A stretch of DNA of 64,000 nt. Source: Alphaproteobacteria bacterium (GTDB lineage Bacteria > Pseudomonadota > Alphaproteobacteria > Caulobacterales > Caulobacteraceae). Location of the stretch: NCBI GenBank assembly GCA_018820275.1, contig JAHJOO010000014.1:62001-126000 (forward strand), written 5' to 3'. The notes beneath the pieces are model-generated. The model was given only the letters and a program-made list of their open reading frames with translations. It was not told the origin of the DNA and searched no databases. Below, one piece after another: positions 29,841-39,278 of this stretch. The position numbers were made by a program, and so were the translations under genes. Every line of letters starts with the position of its first letter. The first letter of the stretch is position 1.

Positions 29841-30986
29841 ATGGGACCTCTTTCCGATCTTCGAGTCGTGGAGTTCGACGGCCTGGGTCCGGTGACCTTC
29901 GCCGGCATGCTGCTGGCCGACATGGGCGCGCAGGTGCTGCGCCTGACGCGTGCGGCCTCCGCAGGCGCCGCCGTCTTCGAGGAGGTCGGCGGGGCCGTCC
30001 TCCATCGCGGTCGAACTGCGGTCGCCGTCGACCTGAAATCCCCGGACGACCTTGAGCGGGTGCTCGCTCTCGTCGCCGGTTCCGACGCCCTGATCGAGGG
30101 TTTCCGTCCCGGCGTCATGGAACGGCTGAGTCTGGGGCCCGACGTCGTTGCGGCCCGCGCGCCGGCTCTGGTCTACGGGCGGGTCACGGGCTGGGGGCAG
30201 ACCGGCCCGATGGCGGACCAGGTGGGGCACGACCTCAACTATCTCGCCCTGTCCGGCGTCCTTCACGCCATGGGCGAACCGGGTCGCCCCCCCACCCCGC
30301 CCCTCAACCTGATCGGCGACTACGCCGCCGGGGCCCAGGGACTGGTCATCGGCCTGCTCGCCGCGGTTCTTGAGGCTAGGAGGACGGGACGCGGACGGGT
30401 GATCGACGCGGCGATGACGGACGGCGCGGCGCAGCTGACGGGACTCTTCGCCGGCCTGTCGGCGCGCGGCCTCTGGACCGAGGCGCGGGGAGCCAACCTT
30501 CTGGACGGCGGGGCGCCCTTCTATCGGTGCTATGCCTGCCGCGATGGTGGCTTCGTGGCGGTCGGCGCGCTGGAGCCGCGCTTCTATGCCGCCCTGCTGG
30601 CGGGGCTGGGAGTCGATCCCGGTGAGGCCCCGCAGCACGATCTTTCCCTCTGGCCGGCGCTGCATGCCCGTTTCGCCGGCCTCTTCGCCGCGGCCGACCG
30701 CGACGACTGGGCCGCGCGCTTCGCCGGGACGGAAGCCTGCGTGACGCCCGTGCTGACCGCCTCGGAGGCGCGGGCGCATCCTCACAACCTCGCGCGGGGC
30801 GTCTTCGACCGGCGGGGATTCCCGACCCCCGCCCCGGTCTTCGACGGCGTCCGTGCCGAGCCGCGCCCCGCGGGGACGATGACTCTCGAGGACGCCGTGG
30901 CCGACCTGCGGTCCCGCCGTAGCGAGACGGCCGAAGCCGCCGACCAGGGGATCGGTCGACGCATCCGGCCGGGGTCGGGCCCGTGA
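29841..30986 (+). CDS. Alpha-methylacyl-CoA racemase (CaiB/BaiF family)
   Basis: A 381-residue type III CoA-transferase-fold protein that should interconvert 2R- and 2S-methyl-branched acyl-CoA esters. The N-terminal LRVVEFDGLGPVTFAGMLLADMGA is the CaiB/BaiF nucleotide-fold start. QVGHDLNY gives His130 and NLIGDYAAG gives Asp160; the spacing of 30 equals His126/Asp156 of mycobacterial MCR. The preceding tRNA ends 27 bases upstream. Likely used in the breakdown of branched lipids. Confidence 0.87.
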   Translation: MGPLSDLRVVEFDGLGPVTFAGMLLADMGAQVLRLTRAASAGAAVFEEVGGAVLHRGRTAVAVDLKSPDDLERVLALVAGSDALIEGFRPGVMERLSLGPDVVAARAPALVYGRVTGWGQTGPMADQVGHDLNYLALSGVLHAMGEPGRPPTPPLNLIGDYAAGAQGLVIGLLAAVLEARRTGRGRVIDAAMTDGAAQLTGLFAGLSARGLWTEARGANLLDGGAPFYRCYACRDGGFVAVGALEPRFYAALLAGLGVDPGEAPQHDLSLWPALHARFAGLFAAADRDDWAARFAGTEACVTPVLTASEARAHPHNLARGVFDRRGFPTPAPVFDGVRAEPRPAGTMTLEDAVADLRSRRSETAEAADQGIGRRIRPGSGP

Positions 30987-31066
30987 CCTGTCGGCGGAAC
31001 CTCGCTATGGAACGGCGAAGCCGGTCGGGCGTTCGGCCGGATGGAACCAGACGGGGGAAGCGGACC

Positions 31067-31315
31067 ATGAAGCGATTTCTGACTCTTGCGGCCATGGGAG
31101 CGGCCCTGACCCTCGCCGCTTGCGATCAGCCCGAGCCCAGCGATGAGGGCCTGGAGCCCTCGCCGCCGGTTGAGGTCGCGCCGGTGCCGGTCGAGACGCC
31201 GCCGGTCGAGACCGCCCCCGCGCCGACGACGCCGACCGACTCCACCGCCCTGCCGACCGACGAGCGCACCTCCGAAGAGACCGTGCGTCCGGACAGCGAG
31301 ACCCTCTTCTACTGA
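31067..31315 (+). CDS. Small proline-rich acidic lipoprotein
   Basis: ATG 31067 follows GGGGGAAG. The 82-residue product has a lipoprotein signal with lipobox LAAC (Cys about 21), then a low-complexity tail of Pro, Glu, Thr and Val repeats (VEVAPVPVETPPVET). No domain is recognised. It sits 41 bases before tamA and could be a small accessory or spacer lipoprotein; the function is unknown. Confidence 0.6.
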   Translation: MKRFLTLAAMGAALTLAACDQPEPSDEGLEPSPPVEVAPVPVETPPVETAPAPTTPTDSTALPTDERTSEETVRPDSETLFY

Positions 31316-31356
31316 CGACCCCGCGGCACCCGCCGCCCCGCTGAACAGGCGACCGT

Positions 31357-33147
31357 TTGAATCACATCTTGCAGAGGCTCGGCTTGGGTCTGGCGGCCTG
31401 GGCCGCCGGCACCGCCGTGGCCTGGGCGGACCCGACCGCCGAGGTCCGCGGCGAGATGCCGGACGAGCTGCGCGCCCAGCTGGTGCAGGCGGTGGGCGAG
31501 AGCGACGGTCCTCCCTCCAATCGCTTCGAGGCCCGTCGGCGGGCGCGCGCCGCGGCCGAGGACGCCACAGCCCTGCTTCGTTCAGAGGGCTACTACCAGG
31601 CCACGGTCCAGGACGACGTGGAGGGCGAGGAGACCCCGGTCGCCGTGGTCGTGGTCGTGCCCGGCCAACGCTTCGTGCTGGCCACGCCGACGGTGACATG
31701 GACCGACGAGGTGCCCTCGCCCGAAATCGACCAGGCGGCCCGCGGCGAGCTCGACCTCGCCACCGGGAATCCCGGACGCGCCATCGACGTCATCGCCGCG
31801 GAAGGTCGGCTGGTCGCCGCCCTGAGCCGCAGGGGGCATGCCGACGCCCGGGCCACGCCCCGCCGGGTCGTCGTGGACCACGCCAGCCTGACGGTGGAGC
31901 CCGAGTACCGGATCGACGCCGGGCCGCTGGTCACCCTGAACGGCGTGCGGCTGGAGACGCGGGGACGCACCAATCCCGGCTGGGTGGACTATCTGCGCCC
32001 CTGGGACGAAGGCGACGTCTACGATCCCGAACAGGTGGCGGAGCTGGAACGGCGCCTGCTCGAAACCGGTGTCTACGACGGCGTGGGGGTGGCGCTCGCG
32101 CCCGCGGAGCAGGCGACCCGGACCGGCGACCGGCCGGTCATCGTCACGCTCGCCGACAGGCCGCGGCGCATTCTGGAAGTGGGCGCGACGGTCTCGACCG
32201 GCGAGGGCGCGGGCGTCGACGCGATCTGGACCCACCACAACCGTTTCGGCCGCGCCGACACGCTGCGCTTCCAGGCCCGGATCGCGAACATCGACAGCCG
32301 CATCGGCACCGACCTGAGCCTGCCCCACTGGCGGCGTCCCGGCCGGACCCTGACGCTTTCGGGGGCCGTGGTGAACGAGGACACCGACGCCTACGTCCGC
32401 ACCGCGCTGACGGCCTCGGCCGACCTGCGGCAGCGGATCGGGCGCACGTCCTATTTCACCTACGGAGTCGGCCTCGACGCCGGTCAGTACAAGGAGAACC
32501 GGTTCGATCGACTCACCAACCTGCCGATCGGGTTCGACCGCGATCTGGTGATCGTGACCGGCCGCGGGAGCGCCTACACCGACGCGTCCAATGATCCGCT
32601 GGATCCCACGCGCGGCTGGCGCCTGTTTGTCTCCGCCCAGCCCACGGCGGTGGCCGGCGAGGACACCGTGCTGTTCGTCCGCGCCGAGGCGCAGGTCAGC
32701 GCCTACCTGCCGCTTCAGGACGACGCCCGGACCGTGCTCGCGGGCCGGGTGCGCATCGGGTCCATCCTCGGCGGCGACGAGCTGACCGTCCCTTCGGACC
32801 GCCTGTTCTATTCCGGAGGCGGGGGGTCGGTGCGCGGCTACAGCTACCAGGGGGTCGGACCGCGCCTGCCGGACAACACGCCGCGCGGCGGCCTTTCGCT
32901 GTTCGAGACCTCGATCGAGGCGCGGCACCGGCTGCGCGGGGCCCTGGGTCTGGCGGCCTTCGTCGACGCCGGGGCGATCGGCTTCGAGGAGTACCCCGAC
33001 TTCGGCGACGTGCGGTTCGGGGCCGGGATTGGTGTCCGGTACGACCTGCCCTTCGGCCCGATCCGGGCCGACATCGCCTTTCCGCTGAACAAGCGGGACG
33101 GCGACGCCGACTTCCAGATCTACGTCAGCATCGGCCAGGCCTTCTGA
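31357..33147 (+). CDS. tamA: TamA outer-membrane barrel protein (Omp85 family), TTG start
   Basis: An in-frame stop at 31342 and no ATG/GTG before about 31420 make TTG 31357 the likely start; it opens a signal peptide ending GTAVAWA. The 596-residue protein has POTRA-like domains (about 30-260) and an Omp85 barrel with the conserved SGGGGSVRGYSYQGVGP and a final DLPFGPIRADIAFPL strand set. TamA in the outer membrane works with TamB in the inner membrane in envelope protein or lipid transport. It shares one base with tamB. Confidence 0.88.
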   Translation: MNHILQRLGLGLAAWAAGTAVAWADPTAEVRGEMPDELRAQLVQAVGESDGPPSNRFEARRRARAAAEDATALLRSEGYYQATVQDDVEGEETPVAVVVVVPGQRFVLATPTVTWTDEVPSPEIDQAARGELDLATGNPGRAIDVIAAEGRLVAALSRRGHADARATPRRVVVDHASLTVEPEYRIDAGPLVTLNGVRLETRGRTNPGWVDYLRPWDEGDVYDPEQVAELERRLLETGVYDGVGVALAPAEQATRTGDRPVIVTLADRPRRILEVGATVSTGEGAGVDAIWTHHNRFGRADTLRFQARIANIDSRIGTDLSLPHWRRPGRTLTLSGAVVNEDTDAYVRTALTASADLRQRIGRTSYFTYGVGLDAGQYKENRFDRLTNLPIGFDRDLVIVTGRGSAYTDASNDPLDPTRGWRLFVSAQPTAVAGEDTVLFVRAEAQVSAYLPLQDDARTVLAGRVRIGSILGGDELTVPSDRLFYSGGGGSVRGYSYQGVGPRLPDNTPRGGLSLFETSIEARHRLRGALGLAAFVDAGAIGFEEYPDFGDVRFGAGIGVRYDLPFGPIRADIAFPLNKRDGDADFQIYVSIGQAF

Positions 33148-36100
33148 TGGTCGACGCGCCCGGGACGCCAGAGGTCGAGGACCCGCCCGCCGCCGCGGAG
33201 GCGAAGAAGAAGCGCACGCGGCTGCAGGCCATCGCCTTCTTCGGCGGTCTGGGTGTGGCCGCCCTCGTCGCCCTTCTGATCGTGGCGCTGGTGGGCGGGC
33301 GGCTGTACCTGCTGTCCGGCCCCGGGCGCGAGCTGGTGACGAGTTTCGTCGCCGGCCAGAAGATCGGCCGCTACGGCCGCATCAACGTCGAGAACGTGCG
33401 CGGCGACCTGTTCGACGACTTCACCATCGGACGGGTGACCGTGACCGACGCCAAGGGCGTTTGGCTGGAGGCGACCGAGGTTCGCGTCGACTGGAGCTAT
33501 CTGCCGCTCATCACGCGCCGCTTCCATGCCGACGAGATCAGCGCCGGCCGCGTGCGCGTGCTGCGCCGCCCGGAGGTCGAACCGTCGACCGATCCTCCCC
33601 GGCCGATGCCGCTCGACATCGACATCGACTCCTTCCGCGCCGAGGTCGAACTGCTGGAGGGGTTCAGCAAGGAGTACGGCCGCTGGCGGCTGTCCGGGAA
33701 CGCGGCCGTGCCGCGCACGGGGGCCAAGGAGGGCACGTTCGCGGCGGTCAGCCTGTCCCGCCCGGGGGATTTCCTGAACGGCCGCTTCACCGTGGGCGAC
33801 AAACTGTCGGATCTGCGGCTGAACCTGCGGGCCGAGGAAGCGAGCGGCGGTCCGCTGGCGGGGGCCATGGGCTATTCGCCCGACGCGCCGTTCAGCGCCG
33901 TGGCCGTGGTCACCGGGGCCGTGGTCGACGCGCGCGTCCGATCGGGCGCCTTCGTCCCCCTCCGGATCGTCGGCCGGTTCGGCGAGGACGGGTCCAAACT
34001 GTCCGGCTACGTCGACTTCAGCCGCTCCGACCTGCTGGCGCCCTTCGCGCAACGTCTCGGGCGCACCGCGCGGTTCGGCGTCGCGAGCGTGCCGGACCGG
34101 GACCGGGAGGGAGTCCACGGCGTAGCCTGGGACTTCCGCGCCGACAACATCTCCACCCAGGCCCGCGGCTATCTGAGACTCAGCGACCAGGCCGTGCCGG
34201 ACGGACTGGACCTGCGCCTGACGACGCCCAACCTCGCGCGGCTGACCGGCACCTCGCTGGGCGGCGGCGCGGCCTTGCTGGGGCGGTACGCGGGCACGCC
34301 CGACGACTGGACGTTCGACGGGCAGATGAGCGTGCTGGACGCCGAAGTCGCCAGCTGGCGCGCGGCGCGCCTGGCCGGCCCCGTCGAGGTGAAGGTGGCC
34401 GGGGGGCGGATCGATCTCGACGGCCGGCTGAGCGCGACCGGCGGCTCCAGTGCGGGCCTCGTCGGCGGCCTTCTGGGTCGCTCGGCCTACGTCGAACTGG
34501 CCGCGACGCGCGACGCCGATGGCGCGGTCCTGCTGCGGCGTCTGGATCTGACGGGCGAAGGATTGAAGGTCGAGGGACAGGGATCGCGCACGATCGGCGG
34601 CGCGCTGGCCTTCCGCGGACGGGCCGAGGTCACCGACGTGAGCCGCATCCGGCCCGGCGGCGGCGGCGCGTTCGGCGGACCGGTGACGGCCACGGCGCCG
34701 GACGTAGGCGGCCAATGGCGCATTGGGTTCGACGGCCGGGGCCGGGGACTTGAGACCGGCGTGATCGAGATCGACCGCCTGCTGGGCCCGCAGCCGCGCC
34801 TGCAGGCGTCGGGCCTGCTGGACGGCGACCGGGTGCTGATCGACGCCGCCACCCTGACCGGCGCGGAGGGGTCGGCCACCACCAAGGGGATCGTCGGCTT
34901 CGACGGGACCATGCGTCTGGCCCTGGCCTGGCAGGCGGAGGGCCCCTTCGGGGTCGGACCGGTGGAGATCGCCGGCGCGATGCGCGGCGACGGCGGCCTG
35001 ACCGGCACCTTTGCCCAGCCGCGGGCCGATCTGCGCGCCGCTTTCGACCGGGTCGAGATCGGCGCCCTCGAACTCAGCGAGGCCCGCATGACGCTGACGT
35101 TCGCACGGGGGCCGGGCGAGACCGACGGCCGGATCGCGGTGACGGCGGGCTCCCCGTACGGCCCCGCCCGTGCGGTCGCCGCCTTCGCCCTGTCCGACAA
35201 CCGGACGCGCCTGACGGGGCTGGACCTGAACGCGGGCGGCGTGGTCGCCCAGGGGGACGTGACCCTGTCGCGCGGCTTCCCCTCCAGCGCCGACCTGACC
35301 TTCACCGCCCGACCGGGCGCCTTCCTGCGCAGCGGCACGCTGGACGGGCGCGTGCGCCTGACCGACGGCGCCGCTTCGGAAAGCGCCGTCCTGAACGTCA
35401 GTGGCCGGAACGTGACCTTTGCCGGCTCGGCCCTCACGATCCGGACGCTGGAGGTGCGGGGTGCCGGTTCGCTGTCGAACCTGCCGTTCACGGCCGCGGT
35501 CGACGTCGGCGGCGGCACCCCGGTCCAGTTCCAGGGCGACGGCGTCTACGCCCGCGCCGACGGCGCGCAGACGGTGACGCTGAACGGCGACGGCCGGGTG
35601 CGCGAGATCGCCTTCTCGACCCGCAAGCCGCTGGTGTTCGCCATGGCCGAGGACGGGCGCGTGGTCCGCGCCGACCTGGCCGTGGGCGGGGGCGTGTTGA
35701 TCGGCGAGTACCGTTCGGACGCCCGGGCCACCTTCATCCAGGCCGATCTGACCAGCGTCGAACTGGGGTCGCTCATGGCCGACCTGCGCGGACGCGCGAC
35801 CGGCACCGTATCGCTGCGGGGCACGGGCGCGGACCTGTCCGGATCGGCCCAGTTGAACCTGCAGGGCGTGCGCAGCGTCGACGCCCCGCGCGACGTGTCG
35901 GTCGATGGCGTCGTGAACGCCACCCTGATCGACGACCGCCTGCGGCTCGTTGCCCGCGCGCGCGACGAAGGCGCCGTGGAGGCGACCGCCGACGTCACCT
36001 TCCCCGTTGTGGCCTCGGCCTCTCCCCTCCGCCTGGCGATCGACCGGACGCGGCCGCTGTCGGGAGACGTCTTCGCCGAGGGCGAGATCCGCCCCATCTG

Positions 36101-37394
36101 GGACCTGTTCATGGGTGGAGAGCGGACGCTGTCGGGTCGGGTCGAGGCCCGCGCCCGTCTGGGCGGCAGTCTGAACGAGCTGCGCCTGACCGGCCGGATG
36201 GATCTGTCCGACGGCACCTTCCGCGACAGCTCGTCGGGCCTGCGGCTGGAGGATCTGGGCCTGGCCGTTCGCTTCGACGACGAGACGGCGCTGATCGAGA
36301 CCTTCGCGGCGTCGGACGGGGACGGCGGCGCCGTCGCGGGCGAAGGCCGCCTCGGGCTGCGCCAGGGCAGCGCCTCCAGCTTCCGGCTTCAGCTGTCCCG
36401 GTTCCGCGTGATCGACAATGAGCTGGCCAGCGCGCGGGCGTCGGGACCGCTTACGGTCGAACGGCGCACGGACGGCAACATCACCCTCGCGGGACGGCTG
36501 GACGTCGACGAAGCCCGGATCGAGCCGAACCTGCCGGGATCCAACGGCATCGTGCAGATGGACGTGGTCGAGGTGAACCGTCCCGGCGGGGCCCCGGACG
36601 ACGACGAGGAGACGGCGGCGCCGCAGGGCCCGCAGATCGGGCTCGCCCTGCAGATCCGCTCGCCGGGCGGCGACGTGCGCGTGGTCGGACGCGGACTGAA
36701 CGTGGAGCTGAACGTCGACGCGGAGGTGCGCGGCACGCTGACCCGGCCGATACTCAGCGGCACGGCGCGCGTGGTGCGGGGCGACTACGAGTTCGCCGGA
36801 AAGCGGTTCGTCTTCGACGAGGACGGGCGGGTCATCCTGTCGACCGATCCGGAGCAGATCCGGCTGAACCTCGCGGCGACCCGCGACGACCCCGCCCTGA
36901 CGGCGACCATCCGCGTGACGGGAACGGCCGCCCGGCCGGACATCACCCTGACGTCGACGCCCGCCCTTCCGCAGGACGAGATCCTGTCGCAGGTGCTGTT
37001 CGGAAGGTCGGCCTCGCAGCTTTCGCCCGTCGAGGCGGCGCAGCTGGCGTCGGGCGTCGCCTCACTGGCCGGGGGCGGCGGCTTCGACGTCTTCGGCAGC
37101 CTGCGCGAACTGGCCGGCCTCGACCGGCTGTCCTTCGGGGCGGAGGCGTCGGGCCTGACGGTGGCCGGGGGGCGCTACATCTCGGACGACGTCTATCTCG
37201 AGATCATCGGCGGCGGCGAGGGCGGAGCGGCCGTCAGCGTGGAGTGGCAGCCGCGCCGCAACCTCGCGGTCCAGTCGAAGTTCGGCGGCCAGGGCGAGGC
37301 CAGCCTGTCGATCCGGTGGCGACGCGAGAGCGGCCGCACGGACGGCCGCCGCGATCGGCGACCGAACCGCGGACAGGATCGCGACGGCGACTGA
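33147..37394 (+). CDS. tamB: Translocation and assembly module TamB (AsmA-like/DUF490)
   Basis: A 1,415-residue protein starting inside the tamA stop (TGATG). A single N-terminal membrane span (GLGVAALVALLIVALVGG) is followed by a very long repetitive beta-rich body, the bridge-like lipid-transfer type of fold. The C-terminal TamB/DUF490 domain includes LSGTARVVRGDYEFAGKRF, LPQDEILSQVLFGRSASQLSP and GRYISDDVYLE. It forms the periplasmic bridge partner of TamA; the adjacent tamA gene confirms the pair. Confidence 0.93.
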   Translation: MVDAPGTPEVEDPPAAAEAKKKRTRLQAIAFFGGLGVAALVALLIVALVGGRLYLLSGPGRELVTSFVAGQKIGRYGRINVENVRGDLFDDFTIGRVTVTDAKGVWLEATEVRVDWSYLPLITRRFHADEISAGRVRVLRRPEVEPSTDPPRPMPLDIDIDSFRAEVELLEGFSKEYGRWRLSGNAAVPRTGAKEGTFAAVSLSRPGDFLNGRFTVGDKLSDLRLNLRAEEASGGPLAGAMGYSPDAPFSAVAVVTGAVVDARVRSGAFVPLRIVGRFGEDGSKLSGYVDFSRSDLLAPFAQRLGRTARFGVASVPDRDREGVHGVAWDFRADNISTQARGYLRLSDQAVPDGLDLRLTTPNLARLTGTSLGGGAALLGRYAGTPDDWTFDGQMSVLDAEVASWRAARLAGPVEVKVAGGRIDLDGRLSATGGSSAGLVGGLLGRSAYVELAATRDADGAVLLRRLDLTGEGLKVEGQGSRTIGGALAFRGRAEVTDVSRIRPGGGGAFGGPVTATAPDVGGQWRIGFDGRGRGLETGVIEIDRLLGPQPRLQASGLLDGDRVLIDAATLTGAEGSATTKGIVGFDGTMRLALAWQAEGPFGVGPVEIAGAMRGDGGLTGTFAQPRADLRAAFDRVEIGALELSEARMTLTFARGPGETDGRIAVTAGSPYGPARAVAAFALSDNRTRLTGLDLNAGGVVAQGDVTLSRGFPSSADLTFTARPGAFLRSGTLDGRVRLTDGAASESAVLNVSGRNVTFAGSALTIRTLEVRGAGSLSNLPFTAAVDVGGGTPVQFQGDGVYARADGAQTVTLNGDGRVREIAFSTRKPLVFAMAEDGRVVRADLAVGGGVLIGEYRSDARATFIQADLTSVELGSLMADLRGRATGTVSLRGTGADLSGSAQLNLQGVRSVDAPRDVSVDGVVNATLIDDRLRLVARARDEGAVEATADVTFPVVASASPLRLAIDRTRPLSGDVFAEGEIRPIWDLFMGGERTLSGRVEARARLGGSLNELRLTGRMDLSDGTFRDSSSGLRLEDLGLAVRFDDETALIETFAASDGDGGAVAGEGRLGLRQGSASSFRLQLSRFRVIDNELASARASGPLTVERRTDGNITLAGRLDVDEARIEPNLPGSNGIVQMDVVEVNRPGGAPDDDEETAAPQGPQIGLALQIRSPGGDVRVVGRGLNVELNVDAEVRGTLTRPILSGTARVVRGDYEFAGKRFVFDEDGRVILSTDPEQIRLNLAATRDDPALTATIRVTGTAARPDITLTSTPALPQDEILSQVLFGRSASQLSPVEAAQLASGVASLAGGGGFDVFGSLRELAGLDRLSFGAEASGLTVAGGRYISDDVYLEIIGGGEGGAAVSVEWQPRRNLAVQSKFGGQGEASLSIRWRRESGRTDGRRDRRPNRGQDRDGD

Positions 37395-37395
37395 G

Positions 37396-37917
37396 TCAGG
37401 CGGCGCGTCTGAGCTCGGCCATCCGCGACGCGCCTCTCAGGGCGACGACGTGGAGCACCACGCACAGCGCCAGCAGGGGCACGCCGACCAGCGTCCAGGT
37501 CGTGGCCTCTCCCGGCCTCAGGGCCAGCTCCAGCAGGCGGTCGCCGAGGCGGTAGACCAGCAGCACGAGAAAGACGATCGGAATGAAGCTGCCCAGCCGG
37601 CGCCAGTGCCAGGCGGCCAGCAGCACCTGAATGACCGCCCACGCGGCGACGATCGTCACCCCCATCTCGACCATGCCATTCTCGACCATGCCCTGCAGAA
37701 TGGCCGAGGTCTGGGGCGACTGTTCAGCGAACCGCCGGGCCTCTTCCGAAGCCGCCGTGCGCATGGCCTCGACGTTCTGGCTCATCAGCGCGGCGCCGAT
37801 CGCCGACATGGCGCCGGAGATGACGAGCGCCACCGTCGACGCCCCCGCCGCCGCCCGGGCTTCGCCCTCGCCCCGCAAGGGGGCCGCAGGATTGATCAAA
37901 TAGGTCCATCGGGCCAC
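37396..37917 (-). CDS. Unknown integral membrane protein, GTG start
   Basis: The GTG at 37917 is chosen since AGGGGGAG lies nine bases before it and no nearer ATG exists; the longer ORF upstream is antisense to the M20 gene. The 173-residue protein has four hydrophobic segments (STVALVISGAMSAIGAAL, VTIVAAWAVIQVLLAAW, FIPIVFLVLLVYRLG, LVGVPLLALCVVLHVVAL). No family was recognised. It is convergent with tamB, with the stops two bases apart. Confidence 0.65.
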   Translation of the reverse strand: MARWTYLINPAAPLRGEGEARAAAGASTVALVISGAMSAIGAALMSQNVEAMRTAASEEARRFAEQSPQTSAILQGMVENGMVEMGVTIVAAWAVIQVLLAAWHWRRLGSFIPIVFLVLLVYRLGDRLLELALRPGEATTWTLVGVPLLALCVVLHVVALRGASRMAELRRAA

Positions 37918-38022
37918 CGCCGTCGTCTCCCCCTGCGATTCTCGGATGATGCTACGCGCAGTCGGGCCGCGCGCGAAGCGGCTTCCCTTCACCTTTGCGG
38001 CCGGGGCGGCTAAGCCACGCCC

Positions 38023-39273
38023 ATGCCCGTATCGCCCCCCGACCAGGCCGTGCTCGATCGCGTCGCGGCCGACGCCGACGGCCTGGTGTCGCGCGCCGTC
38101 GCCTGGGCGGAGGTCAACTCCGGCAGCGGCAACGGCGCCGGTCTGGCGCGGATGCTGGACCTGCTGGAGGCCGAGGCGGGGCGGCTCCCCTGCTCGGTCG
38201 AACGGGTCGCCACCGCCGACTCGCTCACCGTCGGCGAACAGGGCGAGGTGGTGGCGCGTCCCCATGCGCCGGCGCTGCGGCTGACCTGTCGGCCCGAGGC
38301 GGCGGTCCAGGTCGTGCTGACCGGTCACTACGACACGGTCTTCCCCGCGGAGTCGCCCTTCCAGTCGGTGGTTCGACGCGCGGACGGGGCCCTGAACGGG
38401 CCGGGGATCGCCGACATGAAGGGCGGCATTTCCGTGATGCTGGGCGCGCTGAAGGCGTTCGAGACCCATCCGGCGCGGGCCGGGGTGGGCTGGACCGTGC
38501 TGCTGTCGCCGGACGAGGAGATCGGCTCGCCGGGCTCGGCCCCGCTGCTGGCCGAACTGGGCGCGCGCGGGCATCTGGGGCTGACCTATGAGCCGTCCCT
38601 GCCCGACGGGACGCTGGCCGGGGCGAGGAAGGGCAGCGGCAACTTCCATCTGGTGGTGCACGGAAAAGCGGCGCATGCGGGCCGGGCCTTCCACGAGGGC
38701 GCAAACGCCGTGGCCGGGGCCGCCATCGTCGCGGCGCGGCTGCACGAACTGAACGGCCGGCGCGAGGGCGTGACCGTCAACGTCGCCAAGATCTCGGGCG
38801 GCGGGGCGCTCAACGTCGTCGCCGACCGGGCGGTGGTGCGCTTCAACGTGCGGGTCCCGGACGCCCAGTCCGCGGCGTGGGTCACCGATGCCGTAGGCGA
38901 GATCGCAGCCGACGCCCCCCTGCCCGGCCTGGGCCTGCACCTGCACGGCGGCATGACGCGTTCGCCCAAGCCGATGGACGCGGCCCAGACCGAACTGTTC
39001 GAAGCCGTCCGTGCCACCGGGGCCCTGCTGGGACAGTCCATCGCGTGGAAGCCGTCGGGTGGCGTATGCGAGGGCAACAACCTGCACGCCGCCGGCCTGC
39101 CCAACGTCGACACCCTGGGCGTGGTCGGCGGCGACATCCATTCGGATCAGGAGTTCGCCTGGCCCGACAGCTTTGCCGAGCGCGCGCGGCTCAGCGCCCT
39201 GATCCTGTGCCGCGTCGCCTCCGGAGAGATCGACGCCGCCCGCCTGAAACGCCTTCGCCTGGAGACCGCGTAA
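38023..39273 (+). CDS. M20-family metallohydrolase, possible succinylglutamate desuccinylase
   Basis: A 416-residue M20 peptidase/deacylase. Metal ligands are visible as TGHYDTV (His102, Asp104), GPGIADMKGG (Asp131) and DEEIGSPGS (catalytic Glu165, ligand Glu166), with the lid-domain motif GKAAHAGRAFHEGANA. M20 members include DapE, which removes succinyl groups, and ArgE and CPG2. It is the first gene of the arginine succinyltransferase operon, five bases before astA, and no astE of the usual M14-like kind is in the window. Replacing AstE is inference. Confidence 0.8.
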   Translation: MPVSPPDQAVLDRVAADADGLVSRAVAWAEVNSGSGNGAGLARMLDLLEAEAGRLPCSVERVATADSLTVGEQGEVVARPHAPALRLTCRPEAAVQVVLTGHYDTVFPAESPFQSVVRRADGALNGPGIADMKGGISVMLGALKAFETHPARAGVGWTVLLSPDEEIGSPGSAPLLAELGARGHLGLTYEPSLPDGTLAGARKGSGNFHLVVHGKAAHAGRAFHEGANAVAGAAIVAARLHELNGRREGVTVNVAKISGGGALNVVADRAVVRFNVRVPDAQSAAWVTDAVGEIAADAPLPGLGLHLHGGMTRSPKPMDAAQTELFEAVRATGALLGQSIAWKPSGGVCEGNNLHAAGLPNVDTLGVVGGDIHSDQEFAWPDSFAERARLSALILCRVASGEIDAARLKRLRLETA

Positions 39274-39278
39274 CCCGC

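Noticed and set aside
33147-37394. TamB-like giant protein as an adhesin
   Set aside because: The C-terminal TamB domain and the adjacent tamA gene settle its identity.
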